From Macrocystis pyrifera (Eukaryota > Sar > Phaeophyceae > Laminariales > Laminariaceae), in contig JASSKH010000031.1 in NCBI GenBank assembly GCA_031763025.1, positions 4,757,783 to 4,821,782 on the forward strand: DNA of 64,000 bases, in the 5' to 3' direction. Made by a program: the position numbers and the translations under genes. Shown one piece after another: positions 1 to 12,300 of this stretch. Under the pieces are notes generated by a model, which saw nothing but the letters and a program-made list of their open reading frames with translations, had not been told where the DNA came from and ran no database searches. Positions within the stretch are counted from its first letter, which is position 1; each line of letters starts with the position of its first letter.

Positions 1-358
<358 letters not shown>

Positions 359-509
359 CTAGAGTAGTACTAGTAGAGTACTAGTAGTAGTACTAGTAGT
401 AGCAGTAGCAGCAGCAGCAGTTGTAGTATTAATATTAATAGTAGTAGCAGTAGTAGTAGCAGTTGTAGTATTAATAGTATTAATGGTAGTAGCAGTAGCA
501 GCAGTAGTG

Positions 510-1260
510 ATGAGTCTGCTGCACATAGCTGTTCCGCAACAAACGACTGATTGTTCTAGTTGTCGTCCGCCTTGTACGGCATGCTTGTTTGATGGTACGT
601 ACGTACGTGTACCGGACTTGTGTCCATGCACCCCGCTTACGTACAGGTGTGCTGCAGGCGTGAACTGTCTCGGGACCCGCTGTTCAGCAAGATGTATCAA
701 GAAGAGGAGGGTCGACAATGAAAGGTTGGGGTAAAGCTTACGTGTCCGGAGTGCCGTTCCAACGAGCACACGACGTGCGGTAGAGCGTGGAATCCGCAGG
801 TGGGTGGGACCACGAGTACACAACGAACGTTGCCGAATTCGCACAGGAAGAAAGCGCTCTACAACTCGTTTCTGTTTTCGGAGGTGCCTGCAGGGAATTA
901 GTCATTGAGCACCACTGTTGTTCGCTTGACAACACACACCGCTGCGCGTTACTATTGTTACGTCATGTTCGATGTATTTCCATGCTGCCGTTGTCTATGT
1001 CTTTGGACAGCTACGAACAGTACACACCATGACCGGGAGAAACTGGTTGGTTGCGGCGCGCCGTCACCGCTGCCACATCCCCGGGTGTCCGAAGGTGAAG
1101 AAAGCGATCAGAGACAAGATGGCGAGCTAAAGCGACGACTCCGTGATGCCGCGATCAAGACCGGAGAAGAGGGAGGTCACGAAAGCTGAGCGGGAGAGCA
1201 TGCGGAGAGGAGCACTGTCGGGAATTGCACCAAACGTCATCGGGACATTGCTCAACTGAG
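510..1260. other. Unrecognised, possibly coding-derived stretch
   Basis: No confident gene. In one plus frame, about 1065-1130 reads through a Cys-Pro-Gly-Cys-Pro-Lys segment (PGCPKVKKAIRDKM) that ends in a stop, and another open stretch follows to about 1260. The Cys and basic residues could be a zinc-knuckle remnant of a transposon protein, but no family is recognised. Confidence 0.25.
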
Positions 1261-1473
1261 GCTGGTCTTTTTAGATCCACGACGAACGGTGAGTACTTAG
1301 TAGATTAAATAGTAAGAAGGGCATGGTGAAGAAAACAGCCCACTGCTGAGCGCGCGCTCGCGGAGAACACCACCGATGCTTTGCTGTATACCCCCGTCGC
1401 CAACCCTCAGGACCTGGCGCTGTCTGAATGCCGCTTGCATAATTCACAACACGCACTCCCTCCGCCGCCGCAG

Positions 1474-1615
1474 GTACATGGAACTCATGCCGCCCCTGGT
1501 GAGGTTGGCTTTCCCGTTCGACTTGTACGCACGAGGAGGAGCGACCCATCAGCTACTGAACCAGACGATGGTCTGCGGGCAGTCGATTTCAGCCATGACG
1601 CACGATCTGGTTCGG
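1474..1615 (+). CDS. Unrecognised exon-like segment
   Basis: A single frame stays open between a CAG acceptor preceded by a pyrimidine-rich run and a CGG|GTATGG donor, and reads as a well-mixed hydrophobic peptide (ELMPPLVRLAFPFDLYARGG and on to AMTHDLVR). It does not look like repeat translation. I do not recognise the family. A second open stretch follows at 1901-2340 in a compatible arrangement, so the two could be exons of one degraded gene or mobile element. It would begin in phase 2. Confidence 0.35.
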
Positions 1616-1900
1616 GTATGGTTAGTTTTGTAGTGCTGCCACTGCTGTAGCAGAACGCGGAGTCTTTTATTTTGTTTATTTTCGGATTTCTCACGCTGCC
1701 GCAAGTGCTTTATGACCAAGGTCACAGGCGCTGAAGCTCTGTTCGCAAGTTCCATGTTCTGGAGACAATAAGTTGTACTTCGAAGAACCATGCAAGCACG
1801 TTTTTTTGTGTGTGTGTGTGTGCCGCGAGGCTAATACGCCATCCTCCTGCCGCCCTCGCGTCTGTGCCGCTTGTCCTTCTAATCGGGCGTGATTTTCCAG

Positions 1901-2340
1901 GGGCGTACTCACGAACAGGTGCGCGACATGCTCAAGTACGGGGCTTTCGCGCAGGTGGAGGGTGGCATGTGGCCGCCTTGGAGCGCTGTAGGAGAGGGTA
2001 CCCTGCTCTCCCCCCCGACAATCATAAACATGAAGGTGTACAAGATACATCAACGAAAGATATGAAAAATATGGAAGGATGGCGTTTTGAGGGGGGAGGA
2101 AAGATGGAAGACGGTGCAGCTGATGGGGATTGTGGATAGACTGTACTCCGAGATGCTTGTTCTGGTGCGCCACATCGTGTACGGCCAAAGAGTTTGGGCC
2201 GCGCGAACCGGCAGGGTTGTCATGCTCGCTAGGGAACGGGCCCACGTCAACGAAGTGGATGATCGGATTTCGTCCATTCGGATTTCGTCCGCGCAGCTGA
2301 TGATAAAGCAGAGGCAAGACGAGGTACACCCCGTACAGTA
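1901..2340 (+). pseudogene. Unrecognised coding-like segment with one in-frame stop
   Basis: After an acceptor-like TTTTCCAG, one plus frame runs about 146 codons with protein-like composition (HEQVRDMLKYGAFAQVEGG near the start, then IVDRLYSEMLVLVRHIVYGQ), broken by a single TGA at 2063-2065. Amphipathic and charged segments, including a possible coiled coil near the end (RERAHVNEVDDRISS), argue for former coding function. No family is recognised. It is either a pseudogene or mobile-element relic, or the stop lies in a small unrecognised intron. A related-looking peptide word (ALLV..NRSMLAQDG) recurs near 2560 and 2790. Confidence 0.35.
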
Positions 2341-3620
2341 ACAGCAGCAGCGTCCCAGCTCGGCCAGACGTAAGCCGACACTGGTAGACCCGTTTGCAGC
2401 TGGAGGCACAGGCATCGCCGGCGAACAGCAGGAGCAGTAGCAACGTTCAGCAGCTGCCGCCGCAGCACGGCTGTCGCTATCGCCGCCGCCGACTCCACGG
2501 CTGAAACCGACACCCGCGTTGGTTTGGGGTACGGAACAGAAAACGGGAGGGAAGAACGCTCTGCTCGTGGCGCACCGAATGCCATTGGGCCGACAAGCGC
2601 TTGGGTCTTACGAGAAAAGGGAGGAGGAAGATGGAAGGATGGTTGAGGCGGAAAGAGAGGAAAGGGATGATGAGGAAGGCGATGAGGCGGGCGAGTAGCA
2701 ACATCAGCCACTGCCACCGCCGCCGCCGACACCGCCGACACCCTCGGTAGACGTACGCGCGGAACGGGAAACGAAGGAGCAGCACGCTTTGCTGGTGGAA
2801 AACCGTTCCATGCTGGCGCAAGACGGGCTGGTATCGCACTGAGAAACGCAAGGAGAAAAGGGGAAGGGTGTTTTAGGCGGAGGAGGAGGAACGAGAGGAA
2901 CGAGACGTGGAGGAGATATGAGAAGGAGAGCGAGAGCGTGGAGGAGGAGAAGGAGAGCGAGCAGCAGCAACGACAGCAGCAGCAAGGGAACGAGCGAAAG
3001 CATTATCTACAGCAAGGTGGTTTTTGGACCGGAATGAACGCCGGAGAACGATGGCGCCTGGGAGGCGCCCTCCACCCCCCAGTCAGCCCTGACTAGAGGT
3101 GTACATGCGCTTTGCTTCCTGGTCGATTGCTTGCGGAGAATCGGTTGCAACTGTTTCTTGTTTTCGGAGGCGATGATTTTTATGGACGTTTCACTGTAGA
3201 TTTGACTTGCGCATTGTCGATTACTGCTTGCCGCCGATATTGAGTATAATGACTTCGCGTTTAGCGTTCTACGTCCGAATGGCGCAGGATGATGGACTGG
3301 GGACGTGGGGTGGATGATGACATGCGGCATGGCATGGGTAGGATGATAGATGTAGAATACGAACATAGCTCGTTTCACATAGGATATGGAGCAGCCAACG
3401 TATCTTATGTGTTTTAGCCCGTGGAGTAGCCTTGTTGCAGCTGATTGACCTCGCACATCGATGAGGCGACGCTCTATTTTCGTTGTTGATATGCATTGCT
3501 GCCGTCCTGATTTACTAAGTTTTTCTGACGGTTGAATACAGCACCAAACATACCAGGTAGATAGCAATCAGCGTGCGAATTCCAACTCCATCCCCTGCTC
3601 GCTGACTTTTTTGGTTTTTG
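2341..3620. other. No supported gene
   Basis: Contains purine-rich and CAG-rich low-complexity sequence (2620-3000) with coding-like fragments too broken to call. Nothing firm is seen between 3010 and 3620. Confidence 0.4.
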
Positions 3621-3624
3621 CACA

Positions 3625-3902
3625 TCGTATGTGGCTTGGTAGGTGGTCCGCGTGCCTACCAAGATCAATTTCGTGGGTTCGAGTCTCACCGAGTGCATGC
3701 TCGTAGAGACTTTTTCTTGCATAAAAAATTGACACGCGGAAAGCGCGAGAGCGTGAGTTAGCTATATTCGATGAAATCGACGAGCAGTGGGAATGCTGAC
3801 GCCTATGCGCGACAAAAAATAAAGGCACGTACCGGGGGGGAGAAGGGACGACACCTGTGACCACGGCTTGTCCAGAAGAAGACCGCCGAGGGTAAAACCT
3901 CC
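3625..3902 (+). mobile_element. tRNA-derived SINE, copy 1
   Basis: The head carries an RNA polymerase III A-box-like word (TGGCTTGGTAGG at 3632) and a good B box (GGTTCGAGTCTC at 3676), followed by a conserved body with GAAAGCGCGAGAGCGTGAG and an end at GAGGGTAAAACC. The same head and body occur in inverted orientation at 59311-59620, which shows a dispersed tRNA-headed retroposon rather than a tRNA gene: no closed acceptor stem can be drawn. Confidence 0.75.
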
Positions 3903-3905
3903 TAC

Positions 3906-4460
3906 GAGTCATGATTAAAATAATAATTTTTTTTTTTTAATGGTTGCAGTATCATGAGGGATCGTCTTTCCGCATAGTAGTTTAAATTATATCCTGGTGC
4001 CAAACTAGCAGGGTATTGGACACGGGCGTATGGTTGATTAGTCTGTCTGAGGTAGAATGGTTATGCTACACACGAGTTTACTGCTGTGCAGTATTCATGT
4101 TCTGATGTACTCGAGACGATCGAGAATGCACGGCCTTTTGACTCTGTACGGTAGCGTCTGGGCATATGCTTGTGTACGTAGCGGATGGTGGTGGATATTG
4201 TATACTTCAGCATTGAAAAACGGAGGAATACAAAACAAACAGCAGTGCGTACAACAGCAGTAGGAGGAAATCCCTCCCCCCCCTCGCTCCCCCCGTCCCT
4301 CCCTTCCTCCTTCTCAAAAGACTTGGGTAGGTAGTGAGATTTATGGTATTTGGTTGAATGCTAGACGAGTATAGGACGTTGGAGGTGGAGGATTCCCTTA
4401 TACTCCTCCTGTTGCCCCAACAGCCCCCATTCCCTTGGTGGAGTTTCCTTCCACTCCTCC
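3906..4460. other. Unannotated stretch
   Basis: A(T)-rich sequence, then a C-rich run after 4260. No gene, RNA or repeat recognised. Confidence 0.4.
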
Positions 4461-4489
4461 TGTCCCCCCCCCCCCCCCCCCCCCCATTC

Positions 4490-6660
4490 CCTTGGGCAAC
4501 ACCCACCGCGGATGCGCGGCGGTGCCTACTCAGCTGTGCCTCATCCTTGTGCCACTTCACCATGAACCGTTCGGCTTCTTCAAGGACCTCCCGGTACCAC
4601 TTCCCCGCCTTTTTCGCTACAGTGGACACAGCGCGGTCTCGACTCCAAACACCGAGGGGGGGTGTAGCGTTGGTCGTTCGGTGGCTCGGAACTCTCCAAG
4701 GCCTCCGACTATGCATCTATGCCGGGTCTTGTCCGCCAGGTCTCGGGTTCTCCCCACCAGCCATCGTCCCGAGCAGTACTTGACTGGGTAATCGCTCCTT
4801 GCTTTGCTGTTCCACGGCCCCCGTAAAAACGAGCCGCCGTTTACGGATGATCGTTTCAACGTTCTCGCATCGTGTCATCTAGAGGGCCTTCGCGACGAGA
4901 GGGTGGTGTGGTCGGTACGAAGTCGGCGCTGAAAGCCAATGACTCGCACGAAGACTTGGTGAACCGTTCGAAGCTTGGCAAAGTGTTCCGCTCAGAGGGT
5001 CCACGTCACACACCCGTACAGCAGAGTCTCAATCACCTCGGCCCTCAGCTTTCGGACTTTCAGACTAAGCGGGGCGGTCGTCCTATCATGCAACTCCGGG
5101 CCGAACCGTTTGGGGCATACCCGCATGAGACGGATCCGTCGGTCGATTTCGAGCGAGAGGTGAGCGTTTTCGTGGATATAATGCCGCCTAGGTATAAGAA
5201 CTGGGCCGTCTGTTTATACCTCTGGCCTGCTGCTTCAGTGACGAACGGTGAGGCGATGGTTGTCTGGAGCATTGTCTCTGTCTTCTTTTCCGATACCGTG
5301 AGGCCTGCTGCTTCGAAGACAGTCACGATTACTGTCATCATTTTAGCGAGCCCTTCAGCCGACTTCGAAACAATTCCTGCGTCATCGGCGTACAACATGC
5401 CCCACAAAGGCCTTCGCACGCATGCCAACGGCTCCTGCTCCTCTTCTGCTCCGACTACCCCAGCATCATTTATTTGAACCAAATCCCTCACGATGGCTTC
5501 GTCTTTGCTGAAGCGTACCAGCACCACGTGTAGCGCAGCAGCGAGGAACACGTTGAACGGTAACGGCGATAACACGCAGCTTTGCCGCAGCCCCTGCGTG
5601 ACATCAAACCATTCGGAGTGCTCGCCGTCATGCGTACGCACACGGGCCCGCATGCCCTCGTGGAAATTGCGGATAATTGTAAGCATCTTAGTTGATACGC
5701 CAGAGCGTGTGAGTACCTCCGGCAACAGCTCTCGGTCGACAGACTCGTATGCTTTCTGCAGATCGATGAAGCACGCGTACAAGGGGATTTCCTCTGTCGT
5801 CCGAGCTCTCGCAACCGGCGCACCACGAACAGCACATCGATCGTTGATCGTGCGGGGCGGAAGCCGCACTGTTCCCCCGGGAGTAAGGCGGGACGCGACG
5901 ATTTTCGAGAACACTTTGCCTGCGTGGGCAATTAGCGAAATCCGGTCCTCTTTTTGTGAGGGACCTTGATCGCATCTTTCCGTTGCTGGGGTACTTCTCC
6001 TGTTACCCAAACGTTGACAAGGATGCTGTGAAAGCACTGGGCGAATGCGGGGTGGTCGATTTTTAGGATTTCGGCCGGGAGGCCATCTGGCCCAACAGCT
6101 TTCCAATTTGACAAGCCATTAAGTGCTTCTGTCATTTCGTCCATGGATGGTTCATCTCCGAGCGACAGTTTAAGCGGTCGCGGTGGCAAGAGGTCGATGA
6201 TCCTGGGATCGAGTTTCAGCTATTTCGTGTCCAAGAGTTTGTGGTAAAACCCCGACCGTCGTTCACGAATCCGTACCTTATCCCACACCAGCGTGTTATC
6301 CTTGTCCTTGGTGAACTGCTCGCTCCTCACTTTATTTAGTCTCTTCCAATCCCACCGTACTCTTTAGGTGCATGTAAAATCATCTCTGGTTGTTATTCAC
6401 TATATAGGAGTCGTTCGGTTTCGGCGAGGTACTCTTCAAAATACGCATGCACTCCTGCGGCAATCACCTCCTGCAGGTTCGCACACGCAGATTTCAGTGT
6501 CTTTCACGCGTTTTTATCCCGGGGGTGGGGACGCAAGAATTGTCGCGCATCCTCCCTCGCTGCCCAAGCTATTTTGAATGCAGCCAAGGTTTCGGCGGAC
6601 TGACACCATCCATGTCTGCGGTGGCCAAGTGGAGGGGGTGGTACCTTTTTCGACCGCATC
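4490..6660 (-). pseudogene. Degraded non-LTR retrotransposon (LINE) reverse transcriptase, copy 1
   Basis: On the minus strand, reverse-transcriptase blocks appear in order across several frames: a GPDGLPAEILK block (about 6090), a Phe-Arg-Pro-Ala-Arg-Ser block (about 5850), ACFIDLQKAYESVDRELL (about 5760), VTQGLRQSCVLSPL (about 5600) and the catalytic YADD box (about 5395). A downstream region follows with [14 protein letters not shown] and RWHKDEAQ-type words (4520-4850). At least three frameshifts and several stops make it inactive. A second copy with the same C-terminal words lies at 18739-20255. The sense-strand 3' end runs into a poly(G) tract (poly(C) on plus, 4467-4486). The 5' end is poorly defined; 6360-6660 is assigned by weak similarity to the linker upstream of RT. 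Confidence 0.85.
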
Positions 6661-7342
6661 AATAATATAGCCGTAGTACAAGCTCGAATGACCGTAAGCG
6701 GATCGACTACATCCTAACCCGTCAAGCCCATCGACATAGAGTACATGGCGTTAACGTCGTCCCTCAGCCTCCGCCCTCAGCTAGGGCCGATTCAGACCAC
6801 AACATTTTGTATATCAAAGTCCGACTCAGTGGTCACTTTGCGCCCAACAGACAAAATACGAAAATCCCAAAAACACCGAGAGTTCGACAAGCAGCTTTTT
6901 ATGTCCGACGGAAAGTGCCGTCAACGAGTAGTCGCGAGGGTCGTTTCTACCCTGAAACGTTCTACGATAGAGGTAACACATTTCCCCTAAATATTTTCTG
7001 AATGACGGAGTTCCTCAACCCAAAACCGTCGGAAAGCCGATCTTGTTTCGAAAAATGACGTTTTTTGTATATTTGGGCCATGGGATTGTTCATCGGGATG
7101 TAATTTGATATTTGCTGAAGGCAGTTTTTGAGTGAGGTATGGAGGGCTCAACAAACTTTTCCAGCCCCGTTAGGCCGCCTTCTCGCGACGAATATGCGAG
7201 GTACGAGCCGTAGTGGCGAGGGGGGGTAAGAGCCTACTCTGTGACCCCGGATATGAGTTAGTACTAGGATGGGGAGAGAAAAGAAGGGCTAAGATAATGA
7301 ATGGGGTGGAGAATAAAGGACCCCCTCCCTATTATATATAGG
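6661..7342. other. Non-coding stretch with one dispersed repeat
   Basis: Only the repeat at 6958-7185 is recognised (see the TIR element at 43999-44267). Nothing else is supported. Confidence 0.5.
6958..7185 (+). repeat. TIR element fragment (GTTCTACGATAGAGGT family), copy 1
   Basis: Matches 43999-44267 across shared words (TTTTCTGAATGACG, CTTGTTTCGAAA, TTGGGCCATGGGATT, TTCATCGGGA). Only the left terminal inverted repeat is retained; the right end is lost. This copy lacks the TATTAATA word present in the other copy. Confidence 0.75.
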
Positions 7343-7876
7343 TTGCGTTGGCGTCGGTTGGCAACGACACTGTATAGCATGCCGCTCACTACTTGAGCTA
7401 CTGTAGACAACCAGGGTACCGCTTTTTTTCTTTCTTTGTTCTTTTGGCGGTCGGTCACAGCTGGTGGTCGAGTTCGATCATCTATGCGAGGTGAAGAACC
7501 TTTACTCCGCACAAGAGGGATTATCGTATCAAGTAGTGTGTTTGTGATAAGGCACCCAAGAGGCAGTTACATAGTACCCCCATTGCTGTCTCTGGAAGTG
7601 ACTACACCGGAGATTAAATTACCTTATTGAAGCCGTCATCCACATGCAAGTCCGCCTCATAAACTGTTCTTGGTAGGATGCAGCTCACCCTTCATGCGAC
7701 TCGCCGGACACTTCACGGCGCTTCGCGCCTGGTGCAAGCAATGTCTGCCTGGTCGGTGAAAACCCGATATGCTCCGTCCCGGCATTGTAGGGAAGCGAGG
7801 GTCTATGGTCATACGACTACGGCCATGCAATTGATCGAGTACATATCTCCTATCGAGTACACCCCCCCCCCGCGCT
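7343..7876 (+). repeat. Poly(C)-ended dispersed element, near full-length copy
   Basis: Begins GTTGCGTTGGCGTCGGTTGG, passes through the conserved block ACTCCGCACAAG, then the 3' block CTTCACGGCGCTTCGCGCC / GTCTATGGTCATACGACTAC, and ends GAGTACACCCCCCC. The same order is seen at 28023-28560 and 46336-46905. No coding capacity. It behaves like a short non-autonomous retroelement with a poly(C) 3' tail. Confidence 0.8.
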
Positions 7877-8039
7877 CTTGTTGGTGTGTGATTGCTTTTT
7901 TCACTTAGTGTTGTGGCTGACTATAGATATGTTTTTTTTTGCACTTGGCGTGTTGATATTAAAAAAAAAAAACTTGGTGTGGTTGACAAGACTATAAGGA
8001 ACATCTTACCCCCCACTTGGTGTGGTTGGCAAGACTATA

Positions 8040-8120
8040 AAGAAAATGTTACCCCCCCCCCCCCTCCCTCTATGGTCATATGACTACAGCCATGCACGAT
8101 ACTGAGTACATCCCCCCCCC
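8040..8120 (+). repeat. Poly(C)-ended element, 3' fragment
   Basis: TATGGTCATATGACTACAGC ... GAGTACATCCCCCCCC matches the last 45 bp of the dispersed element, preceded by another C tract. Confidence 0.65.
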
Positions 8121-8440
8121 TCCCCCAGCCCACCCATCCACCATATAAGGTTTTTGTGATGTGCATCGCCTTACAATGAAATGTTGGTGGTGGAGGGTTG
8201 TTGGTAGGTAGACCGACCGGCTCACGCATCAACCGATGGACCCAGCAACCCACTCACCAGCCAACCCACACCCACCCACCCACCCATACCCACCCAGTCA
8301 CCATACAAGGTTTCTGCGCTGACGCACATCTCTCAGTAGTGAAGGCGATCTCAAAAAGACTACGAGTATTGCTATTAATAGAACACAGTAAAGAGAAGAA
8401 CCACCAACGCAGTAGCTAGATGCAGATAAAAATAGTTGAG

Positions 8441-8712
8441 TGATCGATCAAGTGATTCGATCGGTTGGTCGATGATTGGTTGTTTGGTTGGTTCTGGTTA
8501 GTTAGTTGGTTGCTTGCTTTGTTTGATTGGTCCGTTTGCTTGATTAACTCCTTCATCACTGCAAAGCTTCCTTCACGCCTATTCCAACTATTTATAGCTA
8601 GTCCACAAAGTGGGTGCAGTTCTGGACGGTCAAGCAATTGGCTGATTGGTAGTTCTATTGGTTTCTATAGGTTCCTTGGTCGATGGTTGGATGGATGGTT
8701 GGATGGATAAAA
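8441..8712. repeat. TTGGT/TTGAT-type minisatellite
   Basis: Degenerate repeats of TTGGTTGG and GATTGGT units. A similar array lies at 28826-29130. Confidence 0.7.
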
Positions 8713-9001
8713 CGCTTAATGGATTATGGGTCGATCGACGGATGATTGTTGACGATTGATGTGACCCACAGGCAACCAGCAAATCAAGTACGTCGTGCAG
8801 AGGTTCTTAAAGTCGGGAATCATTTTCGGCTCGCAGATGCTTTGTGGACAGTCGGGTTCGTGTCTTTGGGGGTGCACATATCTATGGCAGCGTGATTCGG
8901 ACAATTTTCCTGCGTCGCCTAGCAGATCTCCCGTGGGCACCCCAAGTTTTTTCAGCGTACCAAAAGAGAGGAAAACCCGAGGGATGTGAACGTATTTGCT
9001 A

Positions 9002-9107
9002 CTACGGGGGTCCATAGTTAATAGGACCTATGGTATGCAAACAAACCTATATATTTGCCTATTTTTACTAACAATATTTGGTCCCATTTACTATGGGTCC
9101 CCCGGAA
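9002..9107. mobile_element. MITE-A copy 1
   Basis: 105-bp TIR element: left end ACGGGGGTCCATAGTTAATA, right end complementary, AT-rich centre with CCTATATATTT. See the finding on MITE-A. Confidence 0.9.
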
Positions 9108-9297
9108 TAGCGTGATTCGGAATACTCCCGTTATTCGAATTGGAGTAAATCAGCCCCTAAAAGTCGACCAATCGGGCTGTGCCAAACAAAACACGACATT
9201 TCGGCGAGACGCCATGTGTAGCATTAAATACAGCCCCGTGTGTCACCCCGGTTAGCCGCATGACACGTCTGTCTAAGCCCGATACTCCACGCAGCTG

Positions 9298-9392
9298 AAC
9301 GCCCTCAACGAACAACCCAAAACTGTCCAATCAACCTCTACATCAACTCATCGACCAATCAACTAATCAATCAACCAATCAGTCAACCAACG
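9298..9392. repeat. CAATCAAC minisatellite
   Basis: Degenerate CCAATCAA/CAATCAAC units immediately downstream of the DNL gene stop codon. Confidence 0.65.
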
Positions 9393-9394
9393 AA

Positions 9395-12300
9395 TCAAGT
9401 GCCTCCAGAAGACGGGGACAATTCGCTCCCGTCCCCTTCCTCTCCATCTCGCTTTTTTTTCTTCGCCGTCGCGGCCGCTGCCGCCGTCACGTCTGGGCTC
9501 TTTCCGGCGATGTCGACAAGGTTAAGCTCCATGACGTTGTCGTCGTTCACGACGTGGCAGTCGGTGTCCCCTATCCGGTTGGTGATCTTCTCGATGTCCC
9601 ACCCGCCCGCGCCGTCTCCCGCTTCCTCGAACCACCTGTTTTCGTTCCGTAGTAACGGTTGTATGGTGGTGACGATGTTGTTTTAATACGGGGGATCATA
9701 GTAAATAGGACCAAATATTGTTCGTAAAAATAGGTAAATATGTAGGTTTTTATGTATACCATAGGTCCTACCATGGACCCCCGTAATAGTTGCTGTCCAT
9801 GTTATTCATGTGGACGTTGTTGCTGTTGTTGTTTTCGTTGACATTGTTGTCGTTGACATCGGTGTTTGTTGATGTTGATGTTGAAGGTAGTGTCGTTGGT
9901 CGTGGTGGCGACGCTGATGTTGGTGTCGTTGGTGTTGACGTCAAATATCCAGGTGGATGACGTCGAAGTTGTTGGCTGTTGTTGTTGTTGATGTTGATGG
10001 CGGTTCCGTTTATCGTTGTCATTGAACATATTGTATTATTACGGGGGTCCATAGTTAACGGGACCAAATCTTGTTAGTAAAAATAGGGAAATATATAGTT
10101 TTTTGTGTTTACCATAGGTCCTGTTAACTATGGACCCCCGTAAATAGTTGGTATCGTCGTCGTCGCCGTGGCGTCGCGCACGCGTTCGAGTGTTGGCATG
10201 GTTGGGAGGTGTGGGCGGGTATGGGAGAGGTTTGTTCAAGGTACGGGAGAGGAGTCGGAACCCTCTTGGACTACAAACAAAGTGCAACGGAACTAAGAAA
10301 AAAAACAACGAACGAAACGAACGAACGAACAAACAAAACATGAGAAGAAAACATGAAGCATTGCAACGAAAAGAAGAAGAGGGCGCCACCTGCACGCCAA
10401 TACAAAAAAAAAACACCAACACAAGTAGAGCATCTAATACCCCCGCTCCTCAGTGAAACAAAAAACGCGCGCGTTCGCCCGTCGCATGGCCCCATCTTAC
10501 CCTAGCCGGTCTGCAATGAGGTGCAAGTTGTGGCACCCGGGACATCGGGCCACAACGACTCCTTTCTCGTAGGAGAGTTTCGCGAAGGTCTTAGCCGTCC
10601 GCGTGTCGCAAACCTGAGGAAGAAGAGGTCGACATAAACAAGGGACATGGGGGAATCAACGGCAATGGGGTAGCGGAAACCAGATGGGGCCAAAAATAAA
10701 GCAGACCAGACGGGAAAAGGCAAGAGAATGGAACGGAAGACACCACAACACAAGGGAGCAAAAGACAGGACAACAAACAACAACACAAGACAAGACGAAG
10801 ACAAGACGAGACAAGACAAGACAAGACAAGACAAGACAAGACAAGACGAGACAAGCCAAGACACCACGACACAAGCACATTGAAAAACACAACAGAAAGG
10901 CACGGGCGAAGAAAAAAAATAGGGGGGCAAAGGGCGAACAGACGGAAAAGAAAATCGGCGAGCTGCTTGCTGTATGACAGACGGCGACGACAAACGATTG
11001 CGCCCTCACTCTTGGCGCCACTCCTATATGCAGCTGGATTGTCAGACGCAAGGGCGTGCGCAGAGTTTCAAGGCATGTCCCCTGAAATTACGGGGGGGCA
11101 TATGTAGTAAGAATCAGAACCCACGACAGACCCCAAAAACCGTGTATCCCCCATTTTGTTCACACACAACATTCGGTTCTGATTACTGTGTTCCCGCCCG
11201 AAATAGTAATTTTTCATCGAAGATTGCCAGCTCGTGCTTTCGCGCTTGCGGCGACAGAAGAGGAAGACTCGAAACAGTCCACCGTGATAGACCACAGTCA
11301 ACCACTAAGCCTACTCGTACGGGAATAACACGCAGCAACTACTGCATATTCAACTCACGGGCGATCGAAGTATCACTATTACGGGGGGCCATAGTTAACA
11401 GGACCTATTGTATACATAAAAACCTATATATTTCACTATTTTTACTAACAAAATTTGGTCCTATTTACTATGGACCCCCGTAGTAGTATCACAGGCAGCT
11501 CGCAAAGACGAGTTTCGACGACGAAATCCTCGCGCGATCAGACAGCTTGTGGTTTTTTTATTTGTACAAATATCACCCGAAGAATATATCTACTGCTGTC
11601 GCTGCAAGGGGCGAGAACGAACCAAAAAATCAACGAGCGCCGAGTCCTTTGTGCCAGAGAATAAACAGTGCGGCACCTTCACGACGGCCTTGCAACCAGC
11701 AACCAACAGCAGTCGTGTCAGCTTGCGATTGGACCCGAGTTGTAGCCAACCCAACTAGACTCGTGCCATGTATACGTACTAGGCCAGGGCCAGCCACGGT
11801 GTGGAACGATACCGCAGCGCCTAGGGCGCCTTGGTAGTGTGTGCGGCTTTGCTTCTAGCCGCTGAGCTTGAATCCAACTATTACGGGGGACCATAGTAAA
11901 TAGGACCAATTTTGATAGTAAAAGTAGGTAAATATATAGGTTTTTATGTATACCATAGGTCCTATTAACTATGAACCCCCGTAATATTAATAGGACTTGA
12001 CTCTTACCGACTGGCGTCCACACGCACTGTATGCTGCAGCAATAAGCCACCACGCGCCACCACGGCAAACGATACTACTGTACAGCGCGTCGTACGCAGG
12101 TTACCTTGGCAGTGTTTCGTTTCGCTCCAGCCTCGCCATTACTGCTGCTGCTGCTGCTGCTGCTGTGATCGAATCCGAACCCGATTACGAGTACGATTAC
12201 GCGGCCAACGTGTGTTACCAGGTACCGCTAGTAATAGTAACCCTATAGCGGCTTGATTGTAGTTACAGTGACCTAACAAGCGAGACGTGCGTGCCCTCAT

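Noticed and set aside
3625-3720. tRNA gene from the B box GGTTCGAGTCTC
   Set aside because: No acceptor stem closes and the same unit recurs with a conserved body, so it is a SINE head.
5060-6106. Functional LINE reverse transcriptase (348-aa frame)
   Set aside because: The frame contains the YADD box, but upstream and downstream domains are in other frames and the conserved C-terminal part is separated by stops.
7801-7850. 5S rRNA-like start (GTCTATGGTCATACGAC) in the poly(C)-ended element
   Set aside because: Similarity is limited to about 13 bases; the rest of 5S (internal control region) is absent.
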